Source of the DNA: Myroides sp. JBRI-B21084
Lineage (GTDB): Bacteria > Bacteroidota > Bacteroidia > Flavobacteriales > Flavobacteriaceae
Assembly: GCF_030545015.1 (NCBI RefSeq)
Contig: NZ_CP120653.1
Coordinates: forward strand, 1,798,001-1,862,000
DNA length: 64,000 bases
Direction of reading: 5' to 3'
Position numbers and translations under genes: made by a program. Of the stretch, positions 27,281 through 35,861 are shown in pieces. How positions within the stretch are numbered: position 1 is the stretch's first letter; each line of letters starts with the position of its first letter. Below the pieces are notes generated by a model. It made no database searches and was not told the origin of the DNA. It saw nothing but the letters and a program-made list of their open reading frames with translations.

Positions 27281-27688
27281 ATGAAAAAATTAGTATTAGC
27301 AGGTGCATTATTGTTTTGTGTACAATTTGCATCGGCACAAACAACAGATTTCAAAAAAGATGTAATTACATACATACAAGCTTCAGGTTCAGCATCGCAA
27401 ATGACAGCGGTTTTAGAACCACTTTTAGAACAAATGACTGATGAAAACAAAGCGGCATTTACAAAAGAATTAAACCAAATTTTACCAAGTTTGTACGATA
27501 AAATGGCCGATTCAATTATGCGTTTTTACACACATGAGGACATTAAACAAATGATTGAGTTTTACAATTCACCTGTTGGTAAAAAAATACAAGCTACCAC
27601 TCCAAAAATGACAAAAGAAATGATGGAAGTTGGTCAAGAATGGGGAATGACAGAATTACAAAGCGTATTAATGAAATACATGCAATAA
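27281..27688 (+). CDS. DUF2059 secreted protein
   Basis: 135 residues: signal peptide (LLFCVQFASAQ), then an all-helical DUF2059 domain with the hallmark MRFYTHEDIKQMIEFYNSPVGKK and a late MTKEMMEVGQEW. Periplasmic or secreted; function of the domain unknown. Three bp after the ALDH7 stop, so it is probably read from the same transcript; a terminator follows. Confidence 0.85.
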   Translation: MKKLVLAGALLFCVQFASAQTTDFKKDVITYIQASGSASQMTAVLEPLLEQMTDENKAAFTKELNQILPSLYDKMADSIMRFYTHEDIKQMIEFYNSPVGKKIQATTPKMTKEMMEVGQEWGMTELQSVLMKYMQ

Positions 27689-27690
27689 GT

Positions 27691-27717
27691 AAAAGAGGTT
27701 TAAAAACCTCTTTTTTT
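27691..27717 (+). terminator. Terminator after the DUF2059 gene
   Basis: Arms aaaagaggttt (27691-27701) and aaacctctttt (27704-27714) with a 2-nt loop and a T-tract to 27717. Confidence 0.85.
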
Positions 27718-27790
27718 ATACTTAAAACATAAACTTTTGCGCTACTAAAAAAATTTGTACATTAGTGTCTTATTTCAATTTAAAAAAATT

Positions 27791-28213
27791 ATGAAAAAAA
27801 TTATCTACGCAACAATATTGGGCTTAACAATGCAGTTTGGATTTGCACAATCTCCCGATGCGGAAACTTTTGTAACAAACATGGGCGTTAAAACACAAAT
27901 AGAAGGCGCTAAACAGCAAATTTTACCAACAATTATTGAAGAGAAATTAGAAGAGTTTAATAAAGAATTTGATGCTTTAGCTACAAGTTTTGTTACCGAT
28001 TTCACTAAATTAATTGATGAAAATTATGATGTTGACGAACTTAAAAAAGCAAATGTTACTTTTGCCGAGAAAAAAGAATTAGCGCAAATTTTACCAAAAG
28101 ATACTGCTGTTTTTGAAGAAAAAGTAAACACATTACAAATAGAAACCGGCATGATGATTCAAAGTATTATTGCAAAATACGGCAAACCAAATGCTTTAAA
28201 CACCGAAGAATAA
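27791..28213 (+). CDS. Small secreted helical protein, possible divergent DUF2059 relative
   Basis: 140 residues from the ATG at 27791, which gives a proper signal peptide (MKKIIYATILGLTMQFGFAQ); the frame is open further upstream (to 27755) but that would bury the signal. The mature part is acidic and helical (ALATSFVTDFTKLIDENYDVDE, TGMMIQSIIAKYGKP). It has the same size, signal and overall look as the preceding DUF2059 protein but lacks the EMIEFY-NSPVGKK motif. Own terminator behind. Function unknown. Confidence 0.72.
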   Translation: MKKIIYATILGLTMQFGFAQSPDAETFVTNMGVKTQIEGAKQQILPTIIEEKLEEFNKEFDALATSFVTDFTKLIDENYDVDELKKANVTFAEKKELAQILPKDTAVFEEKVNTLQIETGMMIQSIIAKYGKPNALNTEE

Positions 28214-28226
28214 AAAATGAAATAAT

Positions 28227-28257
28227 AAAGGGGGTAAGTAAATTAACCCCTTTTTTT
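28227..28257 (+). terminator. Terminator after the small secreted protein
   Basis: AAAGGGG (28228-28234 region) pairs with CCCCTTT (28247-28253 region), extended by TAA/TTA across one mismatch, followed by a run of seven T. Confidence 0.78.
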
Positions 28258-28272
28258 ATAAAACCATAATAT

Positions 28273-28656
28273 ATGAAATGCCCTTGCTGCTCTAACAAAT
28301 TATACGCAGAATGTTGCCAACCGTATCACAATAAAGAAAAAAATGCACCAACTGCCGAAGCTTTAATGCGTTCGCGCTTTTCTGCATTTGCCATACCAAA
28401 CGGCAACTATTTATTAAATACCACCTTGCCTGCAAAACGTAAATTTCATAGTGTTGAAGAATTACAAGAATGGGGCGAAATTAACAATTGGGTTAAATTA
28501 GAAATTGTGAATGTACCCGCAGAAAATCAAGTGGAATTTAAAGCATTTTATATTGATTACGAAGGAAAAGCTCAAATTCATCATGAATTATCAGTATTTC
28601 AAAAAATAAACAACCGTTGGTTTTATGTTTCGGGCGAATTTTTAAACGATAACTAA
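28273..28656 (+). CDS. YchJ-family metal-binding protein
   Basis: 127 residues. N-terminal SEC-C-like cysteine cluster (MKCPCCSNKLYAECCQPYH), then the YchJ signature APTAEALMRSRFSAFA and a small NTF2-like domain ending FYVSGEFL. The usual C-terminal second SEC-C motif of longer YchJ proteins is absent, as is common in this phylum. Cytoplasmic; probably binds zinc. Function unknown. A very short basic reading frame follows 10 bp later. Confidence 0.88.
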   Translation: MKCPCCSNKLYAECCQPYHNKEKNAPTAEALMRSRFSAFAIPNGNYLLNTTLPAKRKFHSVEELQEWGEINNWVKLEIVNVPAENQVEFKAFYIDYEGKAQIHHELSVFQKINNRWFYVSGEFLNDN

Positions 28657-28666
28657 TCATGTGAAT

Positions 28667-28807
28667 ATGGGAAGAAGAAACGAAACCAACCGATTGGCAC
28701 ATAAAAAAAAGGTAGATCAAAAAAAACAAAAGGCTACAACTGCCGAAATGCTTCGCAAAGAAAAATTAAAACAAATTCAACAAAAATTCAATCAACAAAA
28801 AATGTAA
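28667..28807 (+). CDS. Candidate 46-residue basic protein
   Basis: ATG 28667 to TAA 28805-28807 encodes MGRRNETNRLAHKKKVDQKK (first 20 residues) and continues with a KATTAEMLRKEKLKQIQQKF stretch. It is strongly basic (about a third Lys/Arg), predicted helical and has no hydrophobic core, in the manner of small RNA- or ribosome-associated proteins. GTG 28661 in the same frame is an alternative start. It sits between YchJ and the efflux operon with no terminator before it, so it may be co-transcribed with YchJ. No family recognised with certainty. Confidence 0.55.
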   Translation: MGRRNETNRLAHKKKVDQKKQKATTAEMLRKEKLKQIQQKFNQQKM

Positions 28808-28863
28808 CGTATTCAATTAAAAACATACTTACTTAAAAAACACCCTCTAAAATTACAATTGTT

Positions 28864-29565
28864 ATGATAGAAATTAAAGAACTGCACAAATCTTATCAAA
28901 TGGGTAAAAATGCTTTGCATGTACTTAAAGGCATCAATTTTAATGTAAAAGAAGGTGAATTTGTTTCTATTATGGGAAGTTCGGGTTCAGGTAAATCAAC
29001 CCTTTTAAACATTATTGGTATTTTAGACGAAGCAGACGAAGGTTCGTATATCTTAGATGGAGTTCCTATTAAAAACCTAAACGAAACCATTGCTTCACAA
29101 TACCGCAATCAATTTTTAGGATTTGTTTTTCAATCATTTAATTTAATAAATTACAAAACGGCTTTAGATAATGTTGCTTTACCGTTGTATTATCAAGGCA
29201 TGGCCCGTAAAGAACGTATGGAACGATCAATGCACTACCTTGAAAAAGTAGGCCTTGCAAATTGGGCTAAACATTTACCAAACGAAATGAGTGGTGGGCA
29301 AAAACAACGCGTTGCAATTGCCCGTGCACTGGCATCAAACCCAAAAGTTTTATTAGCCGATGAACCTACAGGTGCTTTAGATACCAAAACATCGTACGAA
29401 GTAATGGAACTTATCCAACAAATTAACGATGAAGGCAAAACGGTTCTTGTTGTAACGCACGAACCCGATATTGCAAACATGACCAAACGTATTGTTTATT
29501 TAAAAGATGGGCAAATAGAATCGGATAAATTTGTTAACCAAATAAGAGCATCGCAAAATGTTTAG
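28864..29565 (+). CDS. ABC transporter ATPase (MacB/LolD-like)
   Basis: 233 residues with Walker A GSSGSGKST, Q-loop FVFQSFNLI, signature MSGGQKQR, Walker B VLLADEPTGAL and switch histidine in VVTHEPD. It belongs to the MacB/LolD/FtsE group that powers mechanotransmission permeases rather than ordinary import. First gene of an operon with two permeases, an adaptor and a TolC-type channel, so a tripartite efflux system. Overlaps the first permease by 8 bp. Confidence 0.95.
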   Translation: MIEIKELHKSYQMGKNALHVLKGINFNVKEGEFVSIMGSSGSGKSTLLNIIGILDEADEGSYILDGVPIKNLNETIASQYRNQFLGFVFQSFNLINYKTALDNVALPLYYQGMARKERMERSMHYLEKVGLANWAKHLPNEMSGGQKQRVAIARALASNPKVLLADEPTGALDTKTSYEVMELIQQINDEGKTVLVVTHEPDIANMTKRIVYLKDGQIESDKFVNQIRASQNV

Positions 29566-30805
29566 TATTGAACGCTGGCAAGAAATATTTGAGGGGCTGT
29601 CAAAAAACAAACTCCGAACGGTGCTTACAGGTGTATCGGTTGCATCAGGTATTTTTATTTTAGTGATTTTATTAGGGGCAGGTAACGGAATTCAAAACGG
29701 AATTCAAAAACAATTTGAACAAGATGCTGTAAACCGAATTACCATTTGGCCTGGTGTTACTCAAATGGAACATAACGGTTTAGGCGTTGGCAGAAAAATA
29801 CAATTACGCAATACAGATTTCGATTTAACAACTACACTTTTTAGCGATTATATTGAACATAAATCGGCTGTATATTCAGTTTGGAGTGGCAATATTGTTT
29901 ACAAAAAAGAAACAGGAAACTATCAGGTTGAAGGCGTTCATCCCGATCAACAATTTATAGAAAACGCATCAATATCACAAGGTAGATTTATAAACCACAA
30001 CGATATTTTAAATTACGAAAAAAACGTAATTATTGGCAAAAAAGTAGCAACCGATTTGTTTAAAAAAGGAGAAAATCCATTAGGCGAAAAAATAAACATT
30101 TCGGGAATGATTTATAAAGTTGTAGGCGTTTATACCGATCCGGCTGGCGAGCGCGAAGAAAGCAGAGTTTTTATACCAATTACAACTGCCCAAAAAGCAT
30201 ACAGCGCCGGCGATAACATTCGCAGTATGGCATTTACACTTAAACAAGGCGAAAATTTAGATAAAGCCGTAGCCGAATCGCAAGAATTTTCAAACAAATT
30301 AAGTACATTTTTAAAAGCACGCCATAACATTGCTCCAACCGATGAAGGTGCTTTGGTAATAAACAATTCGTTAGAACAAGCCAAAAATATATATATAGTA
30401 ACCGGCAGTGTTAAAGCCTTTTTTTGGTTTGTAGGTATATGTACCATAATTGCAGGGGTGGTAGGCGTTGGCAATATTATGTTAATTATTGTAAAAGAAC
30501 GTACCAAAGAAATTGGCATACGCAAAGCATTAGGTGCTTCTCCATTTTCAATAATTACTATGATTTTACAAGAAGCTGTTTTTATTACTGTTATTGCAGG
30601 TTTTTCGGGCTTAATTGCAGGTTTAATTGTTTGGGAAGTAATTGCCCCACATGTTGAAGCCGACTTTTTTACGCGCCCCGAAGTTGATTTTAATGTAGCC
30701 ATTACCACACTTATCATTTTAATTGTTGCTGGCGCATTTGCAGGTTTTGTTCCTGCTTATAAAGCTGCTAAAATTAGACCAATTGTTGCACTCAGAGGAG
30801 ATTAG
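29558..30805 (+). CDS. ABC transporter permease 1 (MacB/FtsX-like)
   Basis: 415 residues: one N-terminal membrane helix (VLTGVSVASGIFILVILLGAG), a periplasmic MacB-type domain of about 230 residues, then three helices in the FtsX domain from about residue 285 (WFVGICTIIAGVVGVGNIMLIIV, RTKEIGIRKALGAS, and the end FVPAYKAAKIRPIVALR). The four-helix layout is that of MacB/LolC permeases. Unlike E. coli MacB the ATPase is a separate protein. The next permease starts 2 bp later. Confidence 0.95.
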   Translation: MFSIERWQEIFEGLSKNKLRTVLTGVSVASGIFILVILLGAGNGIQNGIQKQFEQDAVNRITIWPGVTQMEHNGLGVGRKIQLRNTDFDLTTTLFSDYIEHKSAVYSVWSGNIVYKKETGNYQVEGVHPDQQFIENASISQGRFINHNDILNYEKNVIIGKKVATDLFKKGENPLGEKINISGMIYKVVGVYTDPAGEREESRVFIPITTAQKAYSAGDNIRSMAFTLKQGENLDKAVAESQEFSNKLSTFLKARHNIAPTDEGALVINNSLEQAKNIYIVTGSVKAFFWFVGICTIIAGVVGVGNIMLIIVKERTKEIGIRKALGASPFSIITMILQEAVFITVIAGFSGLIAGLIVWEVIAPHVEADFFTRPEVDFNVAITTLIILIVAGAFAGFVPAYKAAKIRPIVALRGD

Positions 30806-30807
30806 TT

Positions 30808-32076
30808 ATGTTTAACCGAGATAAATGGAACGAAATTATTGAAGCCCTTTCGGCTAACCCATTCAGAACCATAATAACAGCTTTTGGTGTGTTTTGGGGT
30901 ATTTTTATTTTAGTGATTTTACTTTCTGCTAGCCAAGGTTTACAAAATGGCATTAAAAAGCAAATGGGAGGCTTATCTACAAACACCATGTTTATGTGGA
31001 CACAAAGTACTTCTAAACCCTATAAAGGCTTGCCACAAGGTAGAAATTTCAACTTTAAAAACAGTGATGTTGATGCTATTAAACGCAATATTAACGGACT
31101 AATGTATGTATCGCCACGTAATCAATTAGGTGGTTATAGAGGCAGTAACAATGTGGTGCGTGGTACAAAAACGGGAGCTTATACTGTGTATGGCGATTAT
31201 CCTGAGTTTATCCTTCAACAACCAATGAACATTCTAAAAGGTCGATTTATAAATTATGGCGATATTGAAAAAAACCGCAAAGTAACCGTTATTGGCGAAG
31301 GGGTTATTCGTGAACTTTATGAACCAGGCGAAGAAGTTTTAGGTTCGTATATTAAAGTACAAGGTGTAAACTTTTTAGTGGTTGGTGTTTACAAAAGCAT
31401 ATCTAATATGGGTGGAAATGCCGAAGAAAGTCAAAAACAACTTTTCATGCCATTTACCACCTTTCAACAAGCTTTTAATTACGGTGATGTTGTGGGTTGG
31501 ATGGCTATTACTGCTAAAGACAACACACCAATTACCGATATTAAAAAAAATATTTTTAATTTATTAAAACAACGCCATACCATTGAACCAACAGATGAAA
31601 GAGCCATTGGTCATTTTGATTTATATCAAGAATTCAAAAAAATAAACGGCTTATTTTCAATACTTACTGCAGTTTCATACATTGTAGGTATTTTTATTTT
31701 AGGTTCAGGTATCATTGGTATTGTAAATATAATGCTCATAATTGTTAAAGAACGTACGCAAGAAATTGGCATTAGACGCGCTTTAGGAGCAACACCAGCT
31801 GTTATTATTAAGCAAATTTTAACCGAATCGGTTGTGTTATCGCTTATTGCAGGCATGGCAGGAATTATCTTTGCATCTATTGTTCTTGCGCTTATTAATT
31901 TTGCAATTGAACAAGCGCCTAATAAAGACCAAATTCCTATTGTAAACCCAAGTGTACACTTAGGTGTAGTAGTTATTGCCCTACTTATTTTAGTAATTGC
32001 TGGCTTGTTAGCTGGCTTAATACCAGCAATAACAGCTATTAAAGTTAAACCAATTGACGCATTACGAACCGAATAA
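30808..32076 (+). CDS. ABC transporter permease 2 (MacB/FtsX-like)
   Basis: 422 residues, a paralog of the gene before it with the same four-helix plan and matching landmarks (NPFRTIITAFGVFWGIFILVILL; GIVNIMLIIVKERTQEIGIRRALGA; IPAITAIKVKPIDALR). The two permeases probably form a heterodimer around the one ATPase dimer. Homodimeric MacB would need only one permease gene, so the duplicated pair suggests two half-sites with different roles. 38 bp before the adaptor gene. Confidence 0.94.
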   Translation: MFNRDKWNEIIEALSANPFRTIITAFGVFWGIFILVILLSASQGLQNGIKKQMGGLSTNTMFMWTQSTSKPYKGLPQGRNFNFKNSDVDAIKRNINGLMYVSPRNQLGGYRGSNNVVRGTKTGAYTVYGDYPEFILQQPMNILKGRFINYGDIEKNRKVTVIGEGVIRELYEPGEEVLGSYIKVQGVNFLVVGVYKSISNMGGNAEESQKQLFMPFTTFQQAFNYGDVVGWMAITAKDNTPITDIKKNIFNLLKQRHTIEPTDERAIGHFDLYQEFKKINGLFSILTAVSYIVGIFILGSGIIGIVNIMLIIVKERTQEIGIRRALGATPAVIIKQILTESVVLSLIAGMAGIIFASIVLALINFAIEQAPNKDQIPIVNPSVHLGVVVIALLILVIAGLLAGLIPAITAIKVKPIDALRTE

Positions 32077-32114
32077 TTTTTAAATTTTACATTAAACCTT
32101 AAATAAATAGATCT

Positions 32115-33212
32115 ATGAAAAAAGGTTGTACTATTACCATTTTAGTTTTTTTAGCAATTGCATTTGCAGGTGCTTTATTTTGGGTGTATCAAAAAAATGC
32201 ACAACCGCCTGTAGTTTATGAAACCGAAAAGGCCGAAATACGTTCCATTTCAAAAAGCACCGTAGCAACAGGAAACATAAATCCTAAAGAAGAAGTTTTA
32301 ATTAAACCTAATATTTCAGGAATTATTGAAGAAGTGTATGTTGAAGCTGGTGATAACATTAAAAACGGTGATTTAATTGCTAAAATTAAAGTAGTTCCAA
32401 ATGTTTCTAGTTTAAATTCGGCAAACAACCAAATTCAAACGGCTAAAATCGATTTAGAAAATCAAAAAAGAATCATAGAGCGCCAAAAAACCTTGTTTAA
32501 CAAAGGAGTTATTTCCGCAAACGATTACGACGCTGCTCAAACCGCCTATAAACAAGCACTGCAGGCGTACAATGCTACCGTGCAAAGTGCCGAAATTATT
32601 AGAACAGGTACCACAAAAGGCTTAAGTAATATTGCACAAACCTTAATTAGATCAACCGTATCGGGTATGGTACTTGATGTTCCCGTTAAAAAAGGAAACC
32701 AAGTTATTGAAGCCAATAATTTTAACGAAGGAACAACCATTGCTAGTCTTGCAAATGTTAATAACATGATTTTTGAAGGAAAATTAGACGAATCTGAAGT
32801 TGGAAAAATAAAATTAGGCTTACCCTTAGAAATTACTATTGGTGCTATTGAAAACAAAAAATTTGATGCAGTGCTAGATTACATTGCTCCAAAAGGTGTT
32901 AACGAAAACGGCGCCATGCAATTTCCTATAAAAGGGACTTTAGTTAATAAAGATGCCACTTTTATACGTTCGGGCCTTAGTGCAAATGCTTCTATTATCC
33001 TTTCAAAAGTTACAAATGTATTGGCTATAAAAGAAGGTTTGGTACAATACGATGAAAAAACTAAAAAATCGTTTGTTGAAGTGATGGTAGGCGATCAAAA
33101 ATTTGAAAAACGCTTTGTAGAACTTGGTGTAAGCGATGGTATTTACGTTGAAATTAAAAAAGGAATTACCAAAAACGATAAAATTAAAGTTTGGAACCAA
33201 ATTAAAAAGTAA
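32115..33212 (+). CDS. Efflux periplasmic adaptor (MacA-like, membrane fusion protein)
   Basis: 365 residues: N-terminal membrane anchor (ITILVFLAIAFAGALFWV), a lipoyl/biotinyl-like hybrid half (INPKEEVLIKPNISGIIEE, VYVEAGDNIKNGDLIAKI), a coiled-coil hairpin (residues about 95-150; NQIQTAKIDLENQKRIIER), the second lipoyl half (RSTVSGMVLDVPVKKGNQV) and beta-barrel domains. Members join inner-membrane pumps to TolC-type channels. Four bp before the channel gene. Cargo unknown. Confidence 0.93.
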   Translation: MKKGCTITILVFLAIAFAGALFWVYQKNAQPPVVYETEKAEIRSISKSTVATGNINPKEEVLIKPNISGIIEEVYVEAGDNIKNGDLIAKIKVVPNVSSLNSANNQIQTAKIDLENQKRIIERQKTLFNKGVISANDYDAAQTAYKQALQAYNATVQSAEIIRTGTTKGLSNIAQTLIRSTVSGMVLDVPVKKGNQVIEANNFNEGTTIASLANVNNMIFEGKLDESEVGKIKLGLPLEITIGAIENKKFDAVLDYIAPKGVNENGAMQFPIKGTLVNKDATFIRSGLSANASIILSKVTNVLAIKEGLVQYDEKTKKSFVEVMVGDQKFEKRFVELGVSDGIYVEIKKGITKNDKIKVWNQIKK

Positions 33213-33215
33213 TGT

Positions 33216-34568
33216 ATGAAAAACTTTAGCTTGCTACTTAGCGTTTACTTGCTTTTTGCTGTTCAGGCGTTTGCACAAAAAAAGTGGACGTTAGAAGAGT
33301 GCATTCAACACGCATTAAACAACAACATATCTATTAAACAAATAGAACTTGATAACCAATTGGCTGCCATTGATCAAAAAGATGCATACGGTAGCTTTCT
33401 TCCAACATTCAACGCTTCGGCTTCACATTCATGGAACATAGGTTTAAATACTAATATAACAACGGGTTTGTTAGAAAATCAAACCACGCAGTTTACATCG
33501 GTTGGTGCATCAGCAGGTGTTGATATTTACAAAGGTTTGCAAAACCAAAACCGTTTTCGCAAATCTAAATTGGCTTTGATATCTGCCCAATATCAACATT
33601 TAAAAATGGAAGAAGATGTTGCCTTAAACGTGGTAAATGCCTATTTGCAAATTTTATTTAATAAAGAAAATTACAAAGTACAAACCCAACAATTTAATGC
33701 CGATAGTTTACAATTAGTACGTTCGCAAGCATTAGTAGATGCTGGAATGATACCAAGTGGCGATTTGTTTGATATGAAAGCTACTTTAGCAACTGATAAA
33801 CAACGCATTATTCAAGCCGATTATAATTTGCTAATTTCTAAAATGAGTTTGGCGCAATTGCTGCAATTAAAAGATTTTAAAGATTTTGATATTGATGAAG
33901 TGGCGTACGAATTTCAACCAAATTCTATTTTTTTCGAAACGCCTGAATCCATCTTTTTAAAAGCTAAACAAGAACGTACCGAACTTAAAATAGCCGAAAA
34001 CAATGTAAAAATGGCCGAAAAAGATATTGAAATTGCAAAAGGCGCTCGCCTACCCTCGTTGGTTGGGTTTTACAGTTTTAGTTCACGTGTTTCGTACGCC
34101 AATCTCCCAAATGGTTTAGGCGGTGTTATGGCGCCTCCACCCTTTTTTGAACAATTAGATACATATAAAGGTCATAATTTTGGTTTGCAATTAAACATAC
34201 CTATTTTTAACGGCTTCAGCGCTAAAAACAATATAGAGCGTACTAAATTAAATTTAGAAAAAAACAAATTGGCTTTATCGCAATCAGAATTAGATTTAGA
34301 ACGAAATATCTATACTGCGTATGCCGATGCCAAAGGTGCTTTAGAGACCTATGTTGCAACACGCGAAATGTTAAAAGCACGTGAAGAAGCTTTTCGTTAC
34401 ACAAAAGAACGATATGAAAACGGTATGGCAACTGCGTTTGACTATAACCAAGCGCAAACACTATTTGTAAACACCCAATCTGATTTATTGCGTACTAAAT
34501 ACGATTATGTTTTCCGTACGCGCATACTTGAGTTTTATTTTGGTATACCCATTATACCAAACAACTAA
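33216..34568 (+). CDS. TolC-family outer-membrane efflux channel
   Basis: 450 residues with a signal peptide (LLFAVQAFAQ) and the internal duplication typical of TolC: two long helical pairs with strands between (WTLEECIQHALNNNISIKQIE near the start; KQERTELKIAENNVKMAEKDIEIAKGARLPS in the second half, here split by position 255-285) and ENGMATAFDYNQAQTLF near the end. Forms the outer-membrane exit duct for the ABC pump encoded upstream. Last gene of the operon; terminator follows. Confidence 0.94.
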   Translation: MKNFSLLLSVYLLFAVQAFAQKKWTLEECIQHALNNNISIKQIELDNQLAAIDQKDAYGSFLPTFNASASHSWNIGLNTNITTGLLENQTTQFTSVGASAGVDIYKGLQNQNRFRKSKLALISAQYQHLKMEEDVALNVVNAYLQILFNKENYKVQTQQFNADSLQLVRSQALVDAGMIPSGDLFDMKATLATDKQRIIQADYNLLISKMSLAQLLQLKDFKDFDIDEVAYEFQPNSIFFETPESIFLKAKQERTELKIAENNVKMAEKDIEIAKGARLPSLVGFYSFSSRVSYANLPNGLGGVMAPPPFFEQLDTYKGHNFGLQLNIPIFNGFSAKNNIERTKLNLEKNKLALSQSELDLERNIYTAYADAKGALETYVATREMLKAREEAFRYTKERYENGMATAFDYNQAQTLFVNTQSDLLRTKYDYVFRTRILEFYFGIPIIPNN

Positions 34569-34587
34569 ACTTTTACAATAAAAAATA

Positions 34588-34615
34588 AAAGCGAAAACTA
34601 ATCAGTTTTCGCTTT
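34588..34615. terminator. Terminator between efflux operon and 2H phosphoesterase gene
   Basis: Arms aaagcgaaaact (34588-34599) and agttttcgcttt (34604-34615), 12 bp perfect, 4-nt loop, A/T tracts on both sides; it serves two convergent genes. Confidence 0.87.
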
Positions 34616-34619
34616 CTTT

Positions 34620-35174
34620 TTAAAACAAGCTTCCTTGTATTTCTTTAGGTTTGCTAAGAAACGGAAATTCTTTTAAAATTTTAAATTGTTTTTCGGTTTG
34701 GTTAAACTTTCGTAAAGTAAGGTGGGTAATTTCAAAATCAAAATGTACTTGTGTAAATAATTGTTGCGCTATTTGTAAATTTTCGGGCGATAACTTTCTT
34801 GCAATAGACATATGCGCATTAGTACTAGTAATTGTTTTTTTAATTTGATTAGATTCCTTAATAATCTGTTTCATTAAAAAAGTAAAATGTTCCGCAGAAT
34901 TTTGGTTCGGTTTTATGTAAAAAGCACCATTATCAAACCAATCAAAAGCATTACAAGTGGTATAAAAAGGTTTAATATGTGCGGCAATACGTTCTAATTG
35001 CAAACAAAATATATCTTCATTAGCTTCGCTTTCTTCAAATTCAAAAATAGTAAAATGCGCTAACGAGTTTTTGCTATTAAACCATCCTATTTTATTTGCT
35101 AACAGCAATTTCATTTGCTTTATAGCGATAATAGTTTGCAAATTGGGCATAAAAACCACCGAATATTTTGCCAT
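34620..35174 (-). CDS. 2H phosphoesterase (2'-5' RNA ligase-like)
   Basis: 184 residues from the ATG at 35174 (MAKYSVVFMPNLQTI); an in-frame TTG at 35189 is less likely. The two catalytic H-x-[T/S] motifs are clear: HFTIFEFEE near residue 46 and HMSIARKL near 120, about 75 residues apart. Relatives are cyclic phosphodiesterases or RNA ligases acting on 2',3'-cyclic or 2'-5' linkages; substrate unknown. Monocistronic on the minus strand, convergent with the efflux operon. Confidence 0.85.
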   Translation of the reverse strand: MAKYSVVFMPNLQTIIAIKQMKLLLANKIGWFNSKNSLAHFTIFEFEESEANEDIFCLQLERIAAHIKPFYTTCNAFDWFDNGAFYIKPNQNSAEHFTFLMKQIIKESNQIKKTITSTNAHMSIARKLSPENLQIAQQLFTQVHFDFEITHLTLRKFNQTEKQFKILKEFPFLSKPKEIQGSLF

Positions 35175-35289
35175 TTTGTTTTTGTTCAAATATCGTAATA
35201 AGCAATCAATTAAAGTATTAAAGCACCTATTTAATTAAAATATTTGCAAATTTTTAAATAACTTTACCCCTTAGAAACAATTACATACA

Positions 35290-35775
35290 ATGAACAACAC
35301 ACTTAAAGTTTCTGTAAACAAAGAATACAACTTTGATATTACAGAAGAGCAACTGCTTGCAGCCGATGCAGTGAGTTTAAATAAAGAAACCTTTCATGTG
35401 TTGCACAACAATACTTCATACCACGCAAAGGTTGTGCATACCGATTTTATTAACAAAACTTACACAATTGTTGTAAACAACAACGAATATGTGGTAAACA
35501 TTGCCAACCATTTAGACCAACTTATTAAAGAAATGGGCTTTGAAGTAGGTAAAACCAAATTGGTTAATGCCATTAAAGCTCCAATGCCAGGCTTAATTTT
35601 AGAAATTAACGTTACTGTTGGCCAAGAAGTGAACGAAGGTGATAACTTATTGATTTTAGAAGCCATGAAAATGGAAAATAGTTTTGATTCGCCACGTGCT
35701 GGAATCATTAAATCTATTGCGGTTACTAAAGGTCAGGCAGTTGAAAAAGGTCAGTTATTAATTGAATTTGAATAA
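35290..35775 (+). CDS. Biotin carboxyl carrier protein of an acyl-CoA carboxylase
   Basis: 161 residues. The C-terminal ~75 residues are a biotinyl domain with the attachment lysine in EAMKMENSF and the preceding IKAPMPGLILEI; the N-terminal ~85 residues are a beta domain not like AccB of fatty-acid synthesis. Carries carboxyl-biotin between the carboxylase (next gene, 86 bp on) and the carboxyltransferase further along. Low-complexity linkers typical of AccB (Pro/Ala) are absent. Confidence 0.92.
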   Translation: MNNTLKVSVNKEYNFDITEEQLLAADAVSLNKETFHVLHNNTSYHAKVVHTDFINKTYTIVVNNNEYVVNIANHLDQLIKEMGFEVGKTKLVNAIKAPMPGLILEINVTVGQEVNEGDNLLILEAMKMENSFDSPRAGIIKSIAVTKGQAVEKGQLLIEFE

Positions 35776-35861
35776 AAATAGAAATAAGTACCAAGAATAA
35801 AGTAGCAAGAAATTCTTCTTCTCTTAGTAAAATGGTCTTTTTCTTTTATCTGAAATAAATC

